Shown here: positions 35,903 through 44,570 of the stretch, piece after piece
How the letters are laid out: each line of letters opens with the position of its first letter
Numbering within the stretch: position 1 is the first letter of the stretch
The notes under the pieces: model-generated
The model's database searches: none
The model's input: the letters and a program-made list of their open reading frames with translations, nothing else
What the model was told of the DNA's origin: nothing
Program-made: the position numbers and the translations under genes
Source: Kitasatospora cineracea
Lineage (GTDB): Bacteria; Actinomycetota; Actinomycetes; Streptomycetales; Streptomycetaceae
DNA length: 64,000 bases
Reading direction: 5' to 3'
Assembly: GCF_003751605.1 (NCBI RefSeq)
Contig: NZ_RJVJ01000001.1
Coordinates: forward strand, 5,704,001 to 5,768,000

Positions 35903-36391
35903 ATGGCGGGCAGTGCGTCTGCGGCGGAGTCGGGGGGCTCCCCGTCCAGCCTTGTCTCGCCCGCGTCGGGATCCCCCGCGGCAACCGGACTTACCGTCGC
36001 AACCAGCCTGGATGCGACCTGCTTGCAGCCGAACGTGAAAGGGGACATCGTTTGGCACTCGTGGACCTCGGACATAACGGCGGGTAACGCGTACTGCAAC
36101 TACGACCACACCTACGTGTTCGGCATGCAGGCGGACGGCAACCTCGTGCTGTACAAGATGGACGGTGCGGCGATATGGGCCAGCGGCACGTACAACCACC
36201 CGGGTGCGTACGCACGAATGCAGGCCGACGGGAACTTCGTCGTCTACGACGCGAACGGTTCCGCCCTGTGGTCGACGGGCACCTGGTGGGCCGGTTCGGG
36301 CTCGTATTTTGCATTCCAGAACGACGGCAACCTGGTCCTCTACAAGGCTGACCACACCGCGGTCTGGGCCAGCAACACCTACGGCCGCTGA
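35903..36391 (+). CDS. Bulb-type (mannose-binding) lectin domain protein
   Basis: 162 residues from ATG 35903. Three B-lectin sugar-site motifs are seen: MQADGNLVLYKMDG, MQADGNFVVYDANG and FQNDGNLVLYKADH (QxDxNxVxY type; the third has N in place of A/D context). Each is followed by an xxxWxS strand (AIWAS, ALWST, AVWAS), as in monocot mannose-binding lectins and bacterial putidacin-like proteins. Two Cys (CLQPN, YCNYD) may pair. The N-terminus MAGSASAAESGG looks like the end of a signal peptide whose start is missing in frame. It is likely secreted; the true 5' end is uncertain. Confidence 0.8.
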   Translation: MAGSASAAESGGSPSSLVSPASGSPAATGLTVATSLDATCLQPNVKGDIVWHSWTSDITAGNAYCNYDHTYVFGMQADGNLVLYKMDGAAIWASGTYNHPGAYARMQADGNFVVYDANGSALWSTGTWWAGSGSYFAFQNDGNLVLYKADHTAVWASNTYGR

Positions 36392-36814
36392 CCCCACCGT
36401 CGCCGCCCCCGCCCACCACCGCGCCCGGCCTGTCAGGACGACCCCGACAGGCCGGGCGCAGTGCCGTAGGCGACCGGGCCGCCGAGCCCGCCCGCGCGCC
36501 GACGCTCCCGGCCGAGCGCCGTAGACGGGCCGGTTGGCGTCGAGCCGCAGCAGCCCGCCACCCCGGTCCGCCGAAGCCGCGGCGGCCTCCGCCCCGGCCC
36601 CGAAGCGGCCTCCGCCGTCGCCACCACCGTCCGCTGGGACCCTGAGGAGGCCGGCGCCCTGGAGCGCTGGATCCTCGACCTGCGCGCCGACCGTGATGCC
36701 GGGCCTGGTGACCGGGACGCCGCAGGGGCGGGGCCGCGCTCCGGACGACGGCGGGCCCCGGTTGCCGGCGTGCGGCGTCCGGGGCCCGACGACAGAGGGT
36801 CAGGAACCATGCGG
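36392..36814. other. 423-base gap between convergent lectin and beta-propeller genes
   Basis: No intact gene. A protein-like stretch VRWDPEEAGALERWILDLRA at about 36625-36690 on the plus strand has no start and stops being coherent on both sides, so it is probably a gene remnant. Confidence 0.35.
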
Positions 36815-37954
36815 TCAGGGGGCGATGATGCCTTCGCCGCCGACCGCGCCCGGCACCGTGATGGTGCTGGTGCGCTTCAGGGAGCCGTCGGCGTGGATGC
36901 GGAAGGTCTCGATGTTCCCCTCCTTGCCGGTCTGCGCGTACAGGTAGTCGCCCGCCGGGGAGACGGTCATGTCGGTGGGACCGGCCCCGGTCGAGGTACG
37001 GCCCAGGGCGGTCAGCGATCCGTCGGCGCCGACGCGGAAACGGCTGATGGAGTCGCTGCCCGCGTTGGTGACGTACACCGTGTCGCGGTTGCGGGCGATC
37101 CAGCAGGTGGCCATCTGGTCGGTGGCCACTGCGGCGGCCGGCGCCACCCGGTCGTCGGTCCACAGGGTGGCGGAGGTGACGCGTCCGGAGGCGTCCGCGA
37201 AGACCAGACGGCCGTCGGAGTGGGTGACGACCGCGAACGGCACGCCCGGGGCCTGGTCGGTGGTGGTGGCCGCGCCCCGGAGGGTGCCGTCGTGCGCGAC
37301 GTCGAAGACCTTGACCGAGCCGTTGGCCTTGGTGGTCACCACCAGCTTGGCGCCGTTGTCGGTGAAGGCCACCTGCCCGGGCGTCTTGACGAACTGCTGC
37401 TCGCCGGTGTCGGTCGACAGGCCGAGGGCGGCATGCGACCCGGGCAGCGGCGCCAGCCGGCCGTGCTCGATCCGGAAGCCCTGCACCGAGCCGCCGTCGG
37501 CCGAGTTGAGAACGTAGGCGGTGTCCCCGTGGACGGTGACGCTCGCGGGGAAAGCACCGCCCGAGGGGACGCTCTGGCGCAGGGTCAGCAGCGGCCCGTC
37601 GACGGCGAGCACGGAGACGGTGCCGCTGCCGGCGTTCGTCGCGATGACGATCCCGGCCGCCGGGTCGAACGCCAGCGAGCCCTGGGAGGCCAGGTGGTCG
37701 ACCTGGGATCCGTTGAGCTGCCCGCCCTTGCCGCCGGTGGCCACATCCGCGACCTGGTGCAGGACGCCCGCGCCGTCGCGCTGGTAGGACAGCACGTGAT
37801 TGCCCCCGGGCGAGGCCGTCTGCACGTACACGATGTCGTGCGGGTCCCGGTCGGCGGTGGCGGACGCGGTGCCGGCGCACATCAGGGCGGACGCCGCCGC
37901 GAGGGTCGTGACGAGCGCCGCCGTGAGCGCGGTCCTGCGGGTCGTGGAAGACAC
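36815..37954 (-). CDS. Secreted seven-bladed beta-propeller (lactonase-like) protein
   Basis: 379 residues from GTG 37954 (MSSTTRRTALTAALVTTLAA), with AAAGGG upstream; the longer open frame lacks a ribosome site. The signal peptide ends near AGTASATA. The remainder is a repeat of four-stranded blades, with phrases such as IVYVQTASPGGNHVLSYQRD, VIATNAGSGTVSVLAVDG, VYVTNAGSDSISRFRVGADG, and DMTVSPAGDYLYAQTGKEGN. This is the pattern of 6-phosphogluconolactonase-like (PF10282) or YncE-type secreted propellers. Active-site residues of a lactonase cannot be assigned, so enzymatic activity is not claimed. Confidence 0.8.
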   Translation of the reverse strand: MSSTTRRTALTAALVTTLAAASALMCAGTASATADRDPHDIVYVQTASPGGNHVLSYQRDGAGVLHQVADVATGGKGGQLNGSQVDHLASQGSLAFDPAAGIVIATNAGSGTVSVLAVDGPLLTLRQSVPSGGAFPASVTVHGDTAYVLNSADGGSVQGFRIEHGRLAPLPGSHAALGLSTDTGEQQFVKTPGQVAFTDNGAKLVVTTKANGSVKVFDVAHDGTLRGAATTTDQAPGVPFAVVTHSDGRLVFADASGRVTSATLWTDDRVAPAAAVATDQMATCWIARNRDTVYVTNAGSDSISRFRVGADGSLTALGRTSTGAGPTDMTVSPAGDYLYAQTGKEGNIETFRIHADGSLKRTSTITVPGAVGGEGIIAP

Positions 37955-38943
37955 GTGATGCCCTTTCAGTTCGAGGAGACTGTGAGCGCCACCCTGACCC
38001 GCGCCACCACGCAGGGCAACCGAAGCCGCCCGGTTCGTCACCATCTGTGAGTGCCGGGTGTGATGTGGCCCCGGTTCCCGGTTCCCGGTTGCCGAGCCGA
38101 CCGTGGAGGGGCGGAGAGGCGTCCCGTGGATGACCGAGCTGCTCCTCCGGATCGACCTGGTGGTGGGGGCAGCGCGTTCTGGGGCGACCGGCCCGATTCC
38201 CGACCCGTTGCCGACAGCTCAGGTGATGCCGCTCCCAGAGGTCGTGGACGTCCTGGAGTCCTGGAGGAGGCGCCCTGGTCCTTCACGGTGAGCCGGACCG
38301 CCGGCGGTCCTCACGCGCGACACCGCCAGGGCCACCACGGTCTGCCGGGGCCGCGAGCGAGTCCGAGTACCGCCACGAGCCGCCCCCCGCGGACGGTGGC
38401 TGCCGGCGCAGCCCCGCTGGCTGCCTCCGGCCGGCCACTCTGACGCCCGGTCAGGCCCGGTGGGCCGATCGGGCGGCCGACGGCACGTCCGATGCCCCGG
38501 TGCCTCAGCCGTGTGGGACGGTGGCGGGCGGTCGGACGCGCGGGTGACAGGAGTGCCGTGTTCAACAGGCGTCGTTTCCTCGGCAGGGCCGGTGTGACCG
38601 GACCGGCCCCCCGCCCGCCCCGCCCGGTCACCGCTGCACGGGAATCCGCGCCCACCACCACACCGGACGCCGGCCGTGCACGGTTCACTGGCCGGTCCGG
38701 CCCCGTACAGCAACGCCGGACCCACCCGATGCGCATGAGCGCCTGTACCCGGGCCGGCATCCGCAGGTTGTCCGGGACACCTCGATCGACGGGCTGCGGC
38801 GTACCGGCATCGGCTGCGGCGTACCGGCACCGGCTGCGGCGTACCGCCACCGGCTGCGGCGTACCGCCATCGTGCGAGTGAACCTCCCGCCGCCCACGCC
38901 CCGCCGGAGGTACCACCCGACCCGCGGATCCGATGACGAGGAG
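37955..38943. other. 989-base region without a supported gene
   Basis: Both strands have open frames here, but they are Arg/Pro/Gly-rich shadow-type translations with no recognisable domain. Noted: a 7-base repeat CCGGTTC at 38071-38091 and the 20-bp repeats at 38791-38870. A 62-codon frame at 38103-38291 (ELLLRIDLVVGAARSG) is possible but has no ribosome site. Confidence 0.45.
38791..38870. repeat. Four tandem 20-bp repeats upstream of mug
   Basis: Unit cGGCTGCGGCGTACCGnCAy is repeated four times in register (38791, 38811, 38831, 38851). Variation is limited to two positions (G/C at 17, T/C at 20) plus the first base of copy 1. It ends 74 bases before the mug start. Confidence 0.85.
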
Positions 38944-39591
38944 ATGCCCGTGCACGCCCCTGAGACCCCCGGCCGGGGAACCCGCTTCACCCGTGTCGAG
39001 TTGGAGGCGGCCCGCTCCGCCACCCTGCCCGACCTGATCGCCGACGACCTGACGCTGCTGCTGTGCGGCATCAACCCGGGCCTCGGGTCGGCCGCCGCCG
39101 GCCTGCACTTCTCCAATCCCGGCAACAGGCTCTGGCCCGCCCTCCACCGGGCGGGCTTCACCCCTCGCCGTTTCTCCCCCACCGACGAGAACGAACTCCT
39201 CGCCCTGGGCATCGGCATCACCACCCTGGTGCCCCGGGCCACCGCCCGCGCCGCCGAACTCGAACGTCGCGAACTGGTCGACGGCGGACGCCGGCTGCGG
39301 GCACGGGTCCGCCGCAGGCGCCCGGCCTGGCTCGCCCCCCTCGGCATCACCGCCTACCGGGTCGCCTTCGACACCCCCGGGGCGAGCGTCGGACTCCAGG
39401 CCCGCACCCTGGGCAGCACCCGGATCTGGGTCCTGCCCAACCCCAGCGGGCTCAACGCCCACTACCCGCCAGCCCGGTTGGCCGAGGAGTTCGCCCGGCT
39501 CCGGGAGGCCATCGGCCTCCCGGACCGCGCCGCCGAAGGGCCCGCTCCCGGCGCGGGACCGGGCCCCGTCCCCCGTTCGACCCCCTCATGA
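38944..39591 (+). CDS. mug: G/U mismatch-specific DNA glycosylase (Mug)
   Basis: 215 residues from ATG 38944; GTG 38950 is better spaced from GAGGAG (38938-38943) and may be the true start. Family motifs are complete: LLLCGINPGLGSAAAGLHFSNPGNRLW holds the GINPG catalytic/phosphate segment, and LPNPSGLNAHY the NPSGLN intercalation loop. The enzyme removes uracil or ethenocytosine opposite G in DNA base-excision repair. A ~25-residue Pro/Gly tail is unusual. The stop TGA overlaps ATGATG of the antiporter gene, so the two genes are translationally coupled despite no functional link. Confidence 0.93.
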   Translation: MPVHAPETPGRGTRFTRVELEAARSATLPDLIADDLTLLLCGINPGLGSAAAGLHFSNPGNRLWPALHRAGFTPRRFSPTDENELLALGIGITTLVPRATARAAELERRELVDGGRRLRARVRRRRPAWLAPLGITAYRVAFDTPGASVGLQARTLGSTRIWVLPNPSGLNAHYPPARLAEEFARLREAIGLPDRAAEGPAPGAGPGPVPRSTPS

Positions 39592-40800
39592 TGCGGAGCA
39601 GCGTGTCCTCCACCGATGCGATCTTCGGCACCGCCCTGACCGTGGCGCTCGGCGTGGGCGCCCAGATCCTCGCGGGATGGCTGCGGCTGCCCGCGATCGT
39701 CGTCCTGCTGCCCGTCGGCTTCGGCGCGGGCGTCCTGCTGCCGGTGGTGCGGGCCGAGGCTCTGCTCGGGACTCCTTCTCGCCGCTGGTGCACCTGGCGG
39801 TCGCCGTCATCCTCTACGAGGCGGGACTCGGACTGGACCTGCGACGGCTGGCCGGGGCCCGGGCCGCGTGCTGACGCGACTGGTGCTCCTGGGGGTCCTG
39901 CTGACCTGGAGCGCGGTGGCGGCGCTGGCGCCGGCGCTGCTGGACATGTCGTTCGGGGCCGCCCTGATGCTGGGCGCCGTCGTGGTGGTCTCCGGCCCGA
40001 CCGTGGTCGGACCGCTCCTGGACTTCGTCGGCCCGCCCGCGACGCTGCGCAGGCTACTGCTGTGGGAGGGCACGGTCATCGACCCGGCCGGGGCGATCCT
40101 GGCCGCCGCGACCTTCCGCGCACTCGCCCACGGGGGCCACCCGGGCGCCCTGGAGACCGCCGGCCGGCTCCTGGCCGGCGTGGCCCTCGGCTTCACCGGC
40201 GGCATCGCCGGGGCCCTGGCGCTGGGGCTGCCGGCCCGGTGGGACCTCGACACCCCGCTCGCCCGGACCTCCGAACTCGCCACCCTGCTGCTGTCCGCCG
40301 GCACCTGCGACGTCCTGCTGGACGACACCGGCCTGATCGCCGCCACCGTCATGGGCATCGCGGTGGCCACCCGGCGCGCACCCCGCGCCCCGTCCGGAAC
40401 GACCTTCTTCCGGACCCTGGCGTCCCCGATCGTCGGGACCCTGTTCATCTCGATCTCCACCACCGTCACCCCGGCGGCCCTCGGCGGCGTCCTGCTGCCC
40501 GCCCTCGCCCTGGTGGCGGTGCTCGTCGTCCTGGTCCGGCCGCTGATCGCCGCACTGGCCACCGCCGGTTCCACCCTCGACGGCCCGGAACGGGCCTTCA
40601 CCGGTTGGATGGCCCCGCGCGGCACCGTGGCCGCCGCCACCGCCAGCGCTTTCGGCGGCGACCTCGTCCAGCACGGATACGCCGGCGCGTCCAGGATCCT
40701 GCCTGTGGTCTTCCTCGTCATCGTCGCCACCGTCCTGACCTACGGACTGACCGCCGTCCCCCTGGCCCGCCGACTGAAACTGTCCCCGCCGCCCGCATGA
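39588..40800 (+). pseudogene. Cation/proton antiporter (CPA1), two frameshifts
   Basis: Starts at ATG 39588 or 39591, overlapping mug. Frame 1 gives AIFGTALTVALGVGAQILAG and LRLPAIVVLLPVGFGAGVLLP. Near 39764-39766 (CGGGA) it shifts to DSFSPLVHLAVAVILYEAGLGLDL, the Na_H_Exchanger TM3-4 region. Near 39866-39869 (GCGTGCTG) it shifts again to VLTRLVLLGVLLTWSAVAAL and stays open to 40800 (PTVVGPLLDFVG, WEGTVIDPAGAILA, GLIAATVMGIAVA). One added base at each site gives ~404 residues with 11-12 helices. The WEG..DPxGA element fits the CPA1 ion site. Either a recent pseudogene or indel errors. Confidence 0.85.
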
Positions 40801-40840
40801 ACCCGCCGGGAAACCGGGCACAGGCAGCTCATGCTCCCGG

Positions 40841-40853
40841 GTGACTTCGCGAT
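40841..40853 (+). repeat. 13-bp direct repeat, left copy
   Basis: GTGACTTCGCGAT, identical to 42112-42124. The two copies bracket the NAD(P)-binding/TetR pair in direct orientation. Confidence 0.6.
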
Positions 40854-40929
40854 CTGTTCGGTTGAAGAGTTTGCGAGTCGTCGCCGGTAGTGGCTGCGGC
40901 GGGCGGACACCGGGTCAGCAGTCGACTCA

Positions 40930-41376
40930 GTAGCCGGCGGTGAACCGGCGCTGCACGAAGCGAGGCAGCTCCGCCTCGTCCACCAGGGCGACCGCGGCGT
41001 CCTCCGCCGAGATCCGGCTCAGGCCGTCGGCGTTCAGCACGGGCTGGTCACCGCCGACGCGGAAGCGGCCGGTGCGCTTGCCGGGGGCGATCTGCTCGGC
41101 GGGGCTGAAGTAGGTCCAGAGCCGGTTCGAGGCGCGCAGGACATTCAGCGCCTCGCGGTGACCGCGTACGGCGGCGGCGTACTGGCGGGGCAGGCCGAGT
41201 CCGTCGAGTGACGCGTGGATGAGCTCCTCGTGGTCGGCGCGGACAACGCCTGGCTCGATCTCCAGGCTGCCGGCGCCACCGATGACGATCAGCCGGGTGC
41301 GGGGGTGGCTCTCCAGGGCCTCGGTGACGACCCGGCTGCCGATGGTGCCGGTGGCTCCGATGACGCCGATGTGCAT
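40930..41376 (-). CDS. NAD(P)-binding Rossmann protein with internal deletion
   Basis: 149 residues from ATG 41376 with AAGGGGAG upstream. It starts IGVIGATGTIGSRVVTEALE, the NAD(P)-binding motif of the PF13460 group, then jumps to HPRTRLIVIGGAGSLEIEPGV and continues normally through EALNVLRASNRLWTYFSPAEQ, RTGRFRVGGDQPV and SRISAEDAAVALVDE. Family members are about 215 residues; roughly 65 residues between the first Rossmann helix and the strand RLIVIGG are missing while the frame is kept. The protein is probably inactive or altered. It is divergent from a TetR gene 28 bases away. Confidence 0.75.
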
Positions 41377-41404
41377 GGTTCTCCCCTTGGTTCATGCCGT
41401 GGTC

Positions 41405-42115
41405 ATGCCAGATGGACGGCGCGAACGACTGCGGGCCGAGACGACCGCCGAGATCAAGCGCACAGCATTGGAGTTGACGGGCTCGGGAGGCCCCGACGCG
41501 ATCACCCTGCGGGCGATCGCCCGCGAGATGGGCATGACCGCCAACGCCATCTACGGCTACTTCGCCACCCGCGACGACCTGGTCACCGTCCTCATCGCGG
41601 ACGTCTACACCGCGCTCGCCGACGCCGTCGACGCCGCCTGGGCCGCCTCCGCACAGGACTCCCCGGCGGAGCGCATACAGGCCCGGGCGCACGCCTTCCG
41701 CAACTGGGCGGTGGCCAACCCCGAGGGCTTCCGGCTGATCTACGGCGACCCCGTCCCCGGCTACCGGGCCCCGGACGGCGGCGCCGCGCCGGACGCCGCC
41801 CGGCGGGTCTGCATCGGCATCGCCGCGCTGGCGGACACGGCCTGGGACGGCGCCGAACAGGCGTATGAGGACGGCGACTTCGGCTGGGACGACTTCGACC
41901 CCGGCCTGCTCGACAAGGTCCGCCCGGCGTTCCCTGCGCTACCGCCGGCCGGGCTGGCCCTGGCGCTGCGGATCCGGGGGCACCTGCACGGCCTGGTCGC
42001 GCTGGAGATCTACGGCCACCTGCGCGCCCAGACACTCTCGCCGGACAAGCTCTTCCGCGCCGAACTCACCCAGTTGGTCAGATCCTTGAACATCGACGCC
42101 AGTACTCGAGTGTGA
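41405..42115 (+). CDS. TetR-family transcriptional regulator
   Basis: 236 residues from ATG 41405 (MPDGRRERLRAETTAEIKRT). The helix-turn-helix is typical: AITLRAIAREMGMTANAIYGYFATRDDLVTVLIAD. The C-terminal part has RNWAVANPEGFRLIYGDPVPGY and HLHGLVALEIYGHL, phrases of the TetR_C_13/WHG subgroup. The 28-base spacer to the divergent NAD(P)-binding gene holds both starts, so one operator would control both. Since that partner is internally deleted, the pair may be losing function. The literal open frame extends further upstream, antisense to the partner; the ATG beside the spacer is preferred. Confidence 0.88.
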   Translation: MPDGRRERLRAETTAEIKRTALELTGSGGPDAITLRAIAREMGMTANAIYGYFATRDDLVTVLIADVYTALADAVDAAWAASAQDSPAERIQARAHAFRNWAVANPEGFRLIYGDPVPGYRAPDGGAAPDAARRVCIGIAALADTAWDGAEQAYEDGDFGWDDFDPGLLDKVRPAFPALPPAGLALALRIRGHLHGLVALEIYGHLRAQTLSPDKLFRAELTQLVRSLNIDASTRV

Positions 42116-42124
42116 CTTCGCGAT
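42112..42124 (+). repeat. 13-bp direct repeat, right copy
   Basis: Second copy of GTGACTTCGCGAT. It overlaps the TetR stop codon. Confidence 0.6.
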
Positions 42125-42560
42125 TTTGCACCGGGGCCGGGTGGGAACGGCAACAGCCACCGCGTGATCATCAAGGGTTGTGCGGACTCCTGAAGATCGT
42201 GCGGCGGCCGCGGGTCACAGCACGGACGCCGCTCGCCGGCCGGCGATGCTCGACCAGGCGAGGGCCAGACTGCCGCGAGTTGCTCTTCGAGCTGCTCTTC
42301 GACGACCCGCACGGCCCGCGCCCACACCGGTGCGAACTCCTCCCGGCCCGTGTCCACCACGGCCTGCTGCTGCTCGGCACCCAGCCCGGGCTCGGCCCGG
42401 CAGTGCCGCACCGCGATGCGCCCGCCGGCGCGCAGCGCCTCCAACAGCCCGTTGACCCCGGCGAGTTCCACGGAGGCGATCTGCGCACCGCTGGCGCCGG
42501 AGCAGGGGCCGCCGAGGGCTTGGGGGCCGCCCCGGATCTCGGCCTGTCCTTGAGGGCGCG
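42116..42560. other. 445-base gap with a possible leftward gene remnant
   Basis: No supported gene. On the minus strand at about 42245-42500 one frame reads IASVELAGVNGLLEALRAGG, IAVRHCRAEPGLGAEQQQAV, FAPVWARAVRVVEEQLEEQL, which is protein-like (helical, charged). It has no plausible start or proper end (the frame runs into the TetR gene), so it is likely a decayed gene. Confidence 0.35.
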
Positions 42561-42953
42561 TCAGTGGGTGTGGGTGTCGAGGAGGCGGGCGGGGACGGTC
42601 AGGACGGACAGGCGGCCCTGTGCGGCGGCGGTGGGGAAGTCGAAGGGGGTGTGGAAGGCGCCGGTGGCCAGGGTCAGGGCCTGGTGGGCGCGCAGGGCAC
42701 GGGTCCATTCGCGGGCGGCCGCGACGGGCCCGTCGTACCAGGCGGCGCCGTCGGGGCGGGTGACCAGGAGCCGGGTGCCGTCGAACGCGGCGGCCCAGTC
42801 ACGGCGCACCTCCCACACGGTGCCGGGGCCGGTCCACCCCTGTGCGGGGTCCGCAGGGCGGGAGGGGTCGAACGGGGCGACCAGGACGGGCCGGTGGCCT
42901 GCCATCAGCTCGGGCCACGGAGCCCACACCCGCCCCGCACCGATCGCCTCCAC
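42561..42953 (-). CDS. Hypothetical protein
   Basis: 130 residues from GTG 42953 (MEAIGAGRVWAPWPELMAGH), chosen because AAGGGGAAGGGGAC lies just upstream. The sequence is mixed alpha/beta with many Trp (VWAPWPEL, GWTGPGTVWEVRRDW, AAWYDGPV, AREWTRALR) and ends LSVLTVPARLLDTHTH. No signal peptide or membrane helix. I do not recognise a family. The same frame stays open for 600 more codons upstream, but that part is low-complexity shadow sequence. Confidence 0.6.
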   Translation of the reverse strand: MEAIGAGRVWAPWPELMAGHRPVLVAPFDPSRPADPAQGWTGPGTVWEVRRDWAAAFDGTRLLVTRPDGAAWYDGPVAAAREWTRALRAHQALTLATGAFHTPFDFPTAAAQGRLSVLTVPARLLDTHTH

Positions 42954-43298
42954 CCTGTCCCCTTCCCCTTGCCATGACCACCCCGCCCTCGACCCGACAC
43001 AGGGCGCACCATCCTCGAACCCCTCCTTCGGAGCACGACCCGATCCGGATGGCAGCGACCGCACACGGTGAGGAGAACCAGCAGAGAACCCGCCCCCGCC
43101 GCGCAGCGCCCCAGCTCTGCAGGTGAATTCGGCCGGCACTGCCGCGCCCGGCTCGGAACTCCCCTCGTCGGCGAAGTCGCCGCTGGCCGCAGGGACCTGG
43201 CTGCCGACCGTCCCGTCGTTTGAAGGCAGGGGGAGCGGGAAGCAGGTCCGGGCGGCCGCTCGGACGCGTTCGGCTCTCTCAGCGGGTGGGGGTTCGCG
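42954..43298. other. 345-base gap between divergent genes
   Basis: Contains the promoters of the leftward hypothetical gene and the rightward YihY-type gene. No operator or small gene was recognised. Confidence 0.4.
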
Positions 43299-44204
43299 GT
43301 GGACCGGTCGTCGGACGGGAGAAGGCGGTGGGGGCGAGCGTTGCGGCGCACCCCGCTGAGGATGTGGAACGACGACGTCACCGACTTCGCGGCGGCGCTG
43401 ACGTACTACGCGGTCCTGGCGATCCTCCCGGCGCTGCTGGCCACGGTGGTGGGCTTCGCGCTGATCAGTCCGGCGGCGGCCCGGGAGGCGGCGGTGCACC
43501 TGGCGGGGGTGGTACCGGGCCAGGCCGGGGCGGAACTGGGGGAGGTGCTGATCAAGGCGCTGGGAGGCGGTTCGACCGGTTGGACGCTGGCGGCGGCGGG
43601 GGCCGGCAGCGCGCTGTGGTCGTGCTGCAGTTACCTGGCGGTGTTCCGGCGGGCGCTGCACCGGATGCACCACACCAGCGACCGGCGCTCCCCGCTGCGC
43701 AAGGCTCCGCGGATCGTGGCGACCGCAGCCGTGCTGCTGGTGCTGCTGGCCGTCGGCACCTTGGCGCTGATCCTGAGCGGCCCCGTTGCCGAGGGGGCGG
43801 GCCGGGTGCTGCACCTGGGTGGGACGGCTCCGTTGGTGTGGTCGGTGGTCCGCTGGCCGATTCTGCTGGTGGTGGCGGCGTCGCTGGTGCTGATCGTCTT
43901 CCGGACCGGCCCCGAGCAGGCGTGGCGCCGCTGGGGCAGCCTGCCGGGCGGAGCCCTGGCCGCAGCGCTCTGGCTGGTCTTCTCGGCGGGCTTCGCCCTG
44001 TACACCAGTGTCTTCGGCGCCTACAGCCGCCTGTACGGGTCGCTGGCGGGAATGGTGGTCTTCCTGATCTGGCTGTGGCTGTCCAACCTGGCGCTGCTGG
44101 CCGGCGCGCAGTTCACGGCGGAACTGCACCGCGCCGCCGCCGGACGCTCCGGCACGCCCGAGCCCCGTGCGGAACCACCCGCGGCCCGTCCCGCCCCGGC
44201 CTGA
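43299..44204 (+). CDS. YihY/BrkB-family membrane protein
   Basis: 301 residues from GTG 43299. Six membrane helices are visible, beginning FAAALTYYAVLAILPALLATVVGF (the FAAALAYY-like family start) and including ALWSCCSYLAVFRRALHRM, AAVLLVLLAVGTLALILSG, WPILLVVAASLVLIVF, LAAALWLVFSAGFALYTSVF and YGSLAGMVVFLIWLWLSNLALLAGAQF. The last phrase, YGSLAGMVVFLIWLWLSNLALLAGAQFTAE (read in parts), is diagnostic for the family. Long misnamed ribonuclease BN; function is still not well defined. The tail is Pro/Ala-rich. Confidence 0.92.
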   Translation: MDRSSDGRRRWGRALRRTPLRMWNDDVTDFAAALTYYAVLAILPALLATVVGFALISPAAAREAAVHLAGVVPGQAGAELGEVLIKALGGGSTGWTLAAAGAGSALWSCCSYLAVFRRALHRMHHTSDRRSPLRKAPRIVATAAVLLVLLAVGTLALILSGPVAEGAGRVLHLGGTAPLVWSVVRWPILLVVAASLVLIVFRTGPEQAWRRWGSLPGGALAAALWLVFSAGFALYTSVFGAYSRLYGSLAGMVVFLIWLWLSNLALLAGAQFTAELHRAAAGRSGTPEPRAEPPAARPAPA

Positions 44205-44220
44205 GCGCGCTCGCCCGCTG

Positions 44221-44570
44221 ACCGGCCGGGGCCAGAACGGAGGCGCGCCGGCCCACAGGTCCGCTGTCGGGACCGGCGGGGGAGGGGCGGGGTCGGTGTG
44301 CTGGAAGAGGATCAGGGCCTCGGGGAAGCGGCCGAGGTCGATCAGGTGGCCCGCGCGGTCGTGCCGGCCGGTCCGGGTGTGCTGTTCGAGGACGGCGACG
44401 GGTTCTTCGGCGCGCCCGGCGTCGGCGAGCAGGCGGGCGATGTGCTCCGCCGCGTACCAGGTGTCGGTTTCGGGGTGGCGCGGGTCTGCTGGACGGCGGT
44501 GTCGACGCCGTCCCGGGCGGCGAGCAGCGGCAAGCGGATCCAGTACAGGTCCCACTCCTCCTCGCCGCCC
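44221..44570 (-). pseudogene. 3' fragment of a TPR-like hypothetical gene, frameshifted
   Basis: Two overlapping minus frames give EEEWDLYWIRLPLLAARDGV and then HPETDTWYAAEHIARLLADAGRAEEPVAVLEQH (read in parts), joined by one missing base near 44473-44478. LIDLGRFPEALILFQHTD follows. The pattern is that of a common Streptomyces repeat protein (LLADAGRxEEAVAVLEQH). The 5' part is gone; the IS3 remnant abuts it, so insertion followed by decay is likely. Confidence 0.5.

Noticed and set aside
38103..38291. 62-codon ORF in the 38-kb gap
   Set aside because: Weak start and no recognised domain; left in the gap description.
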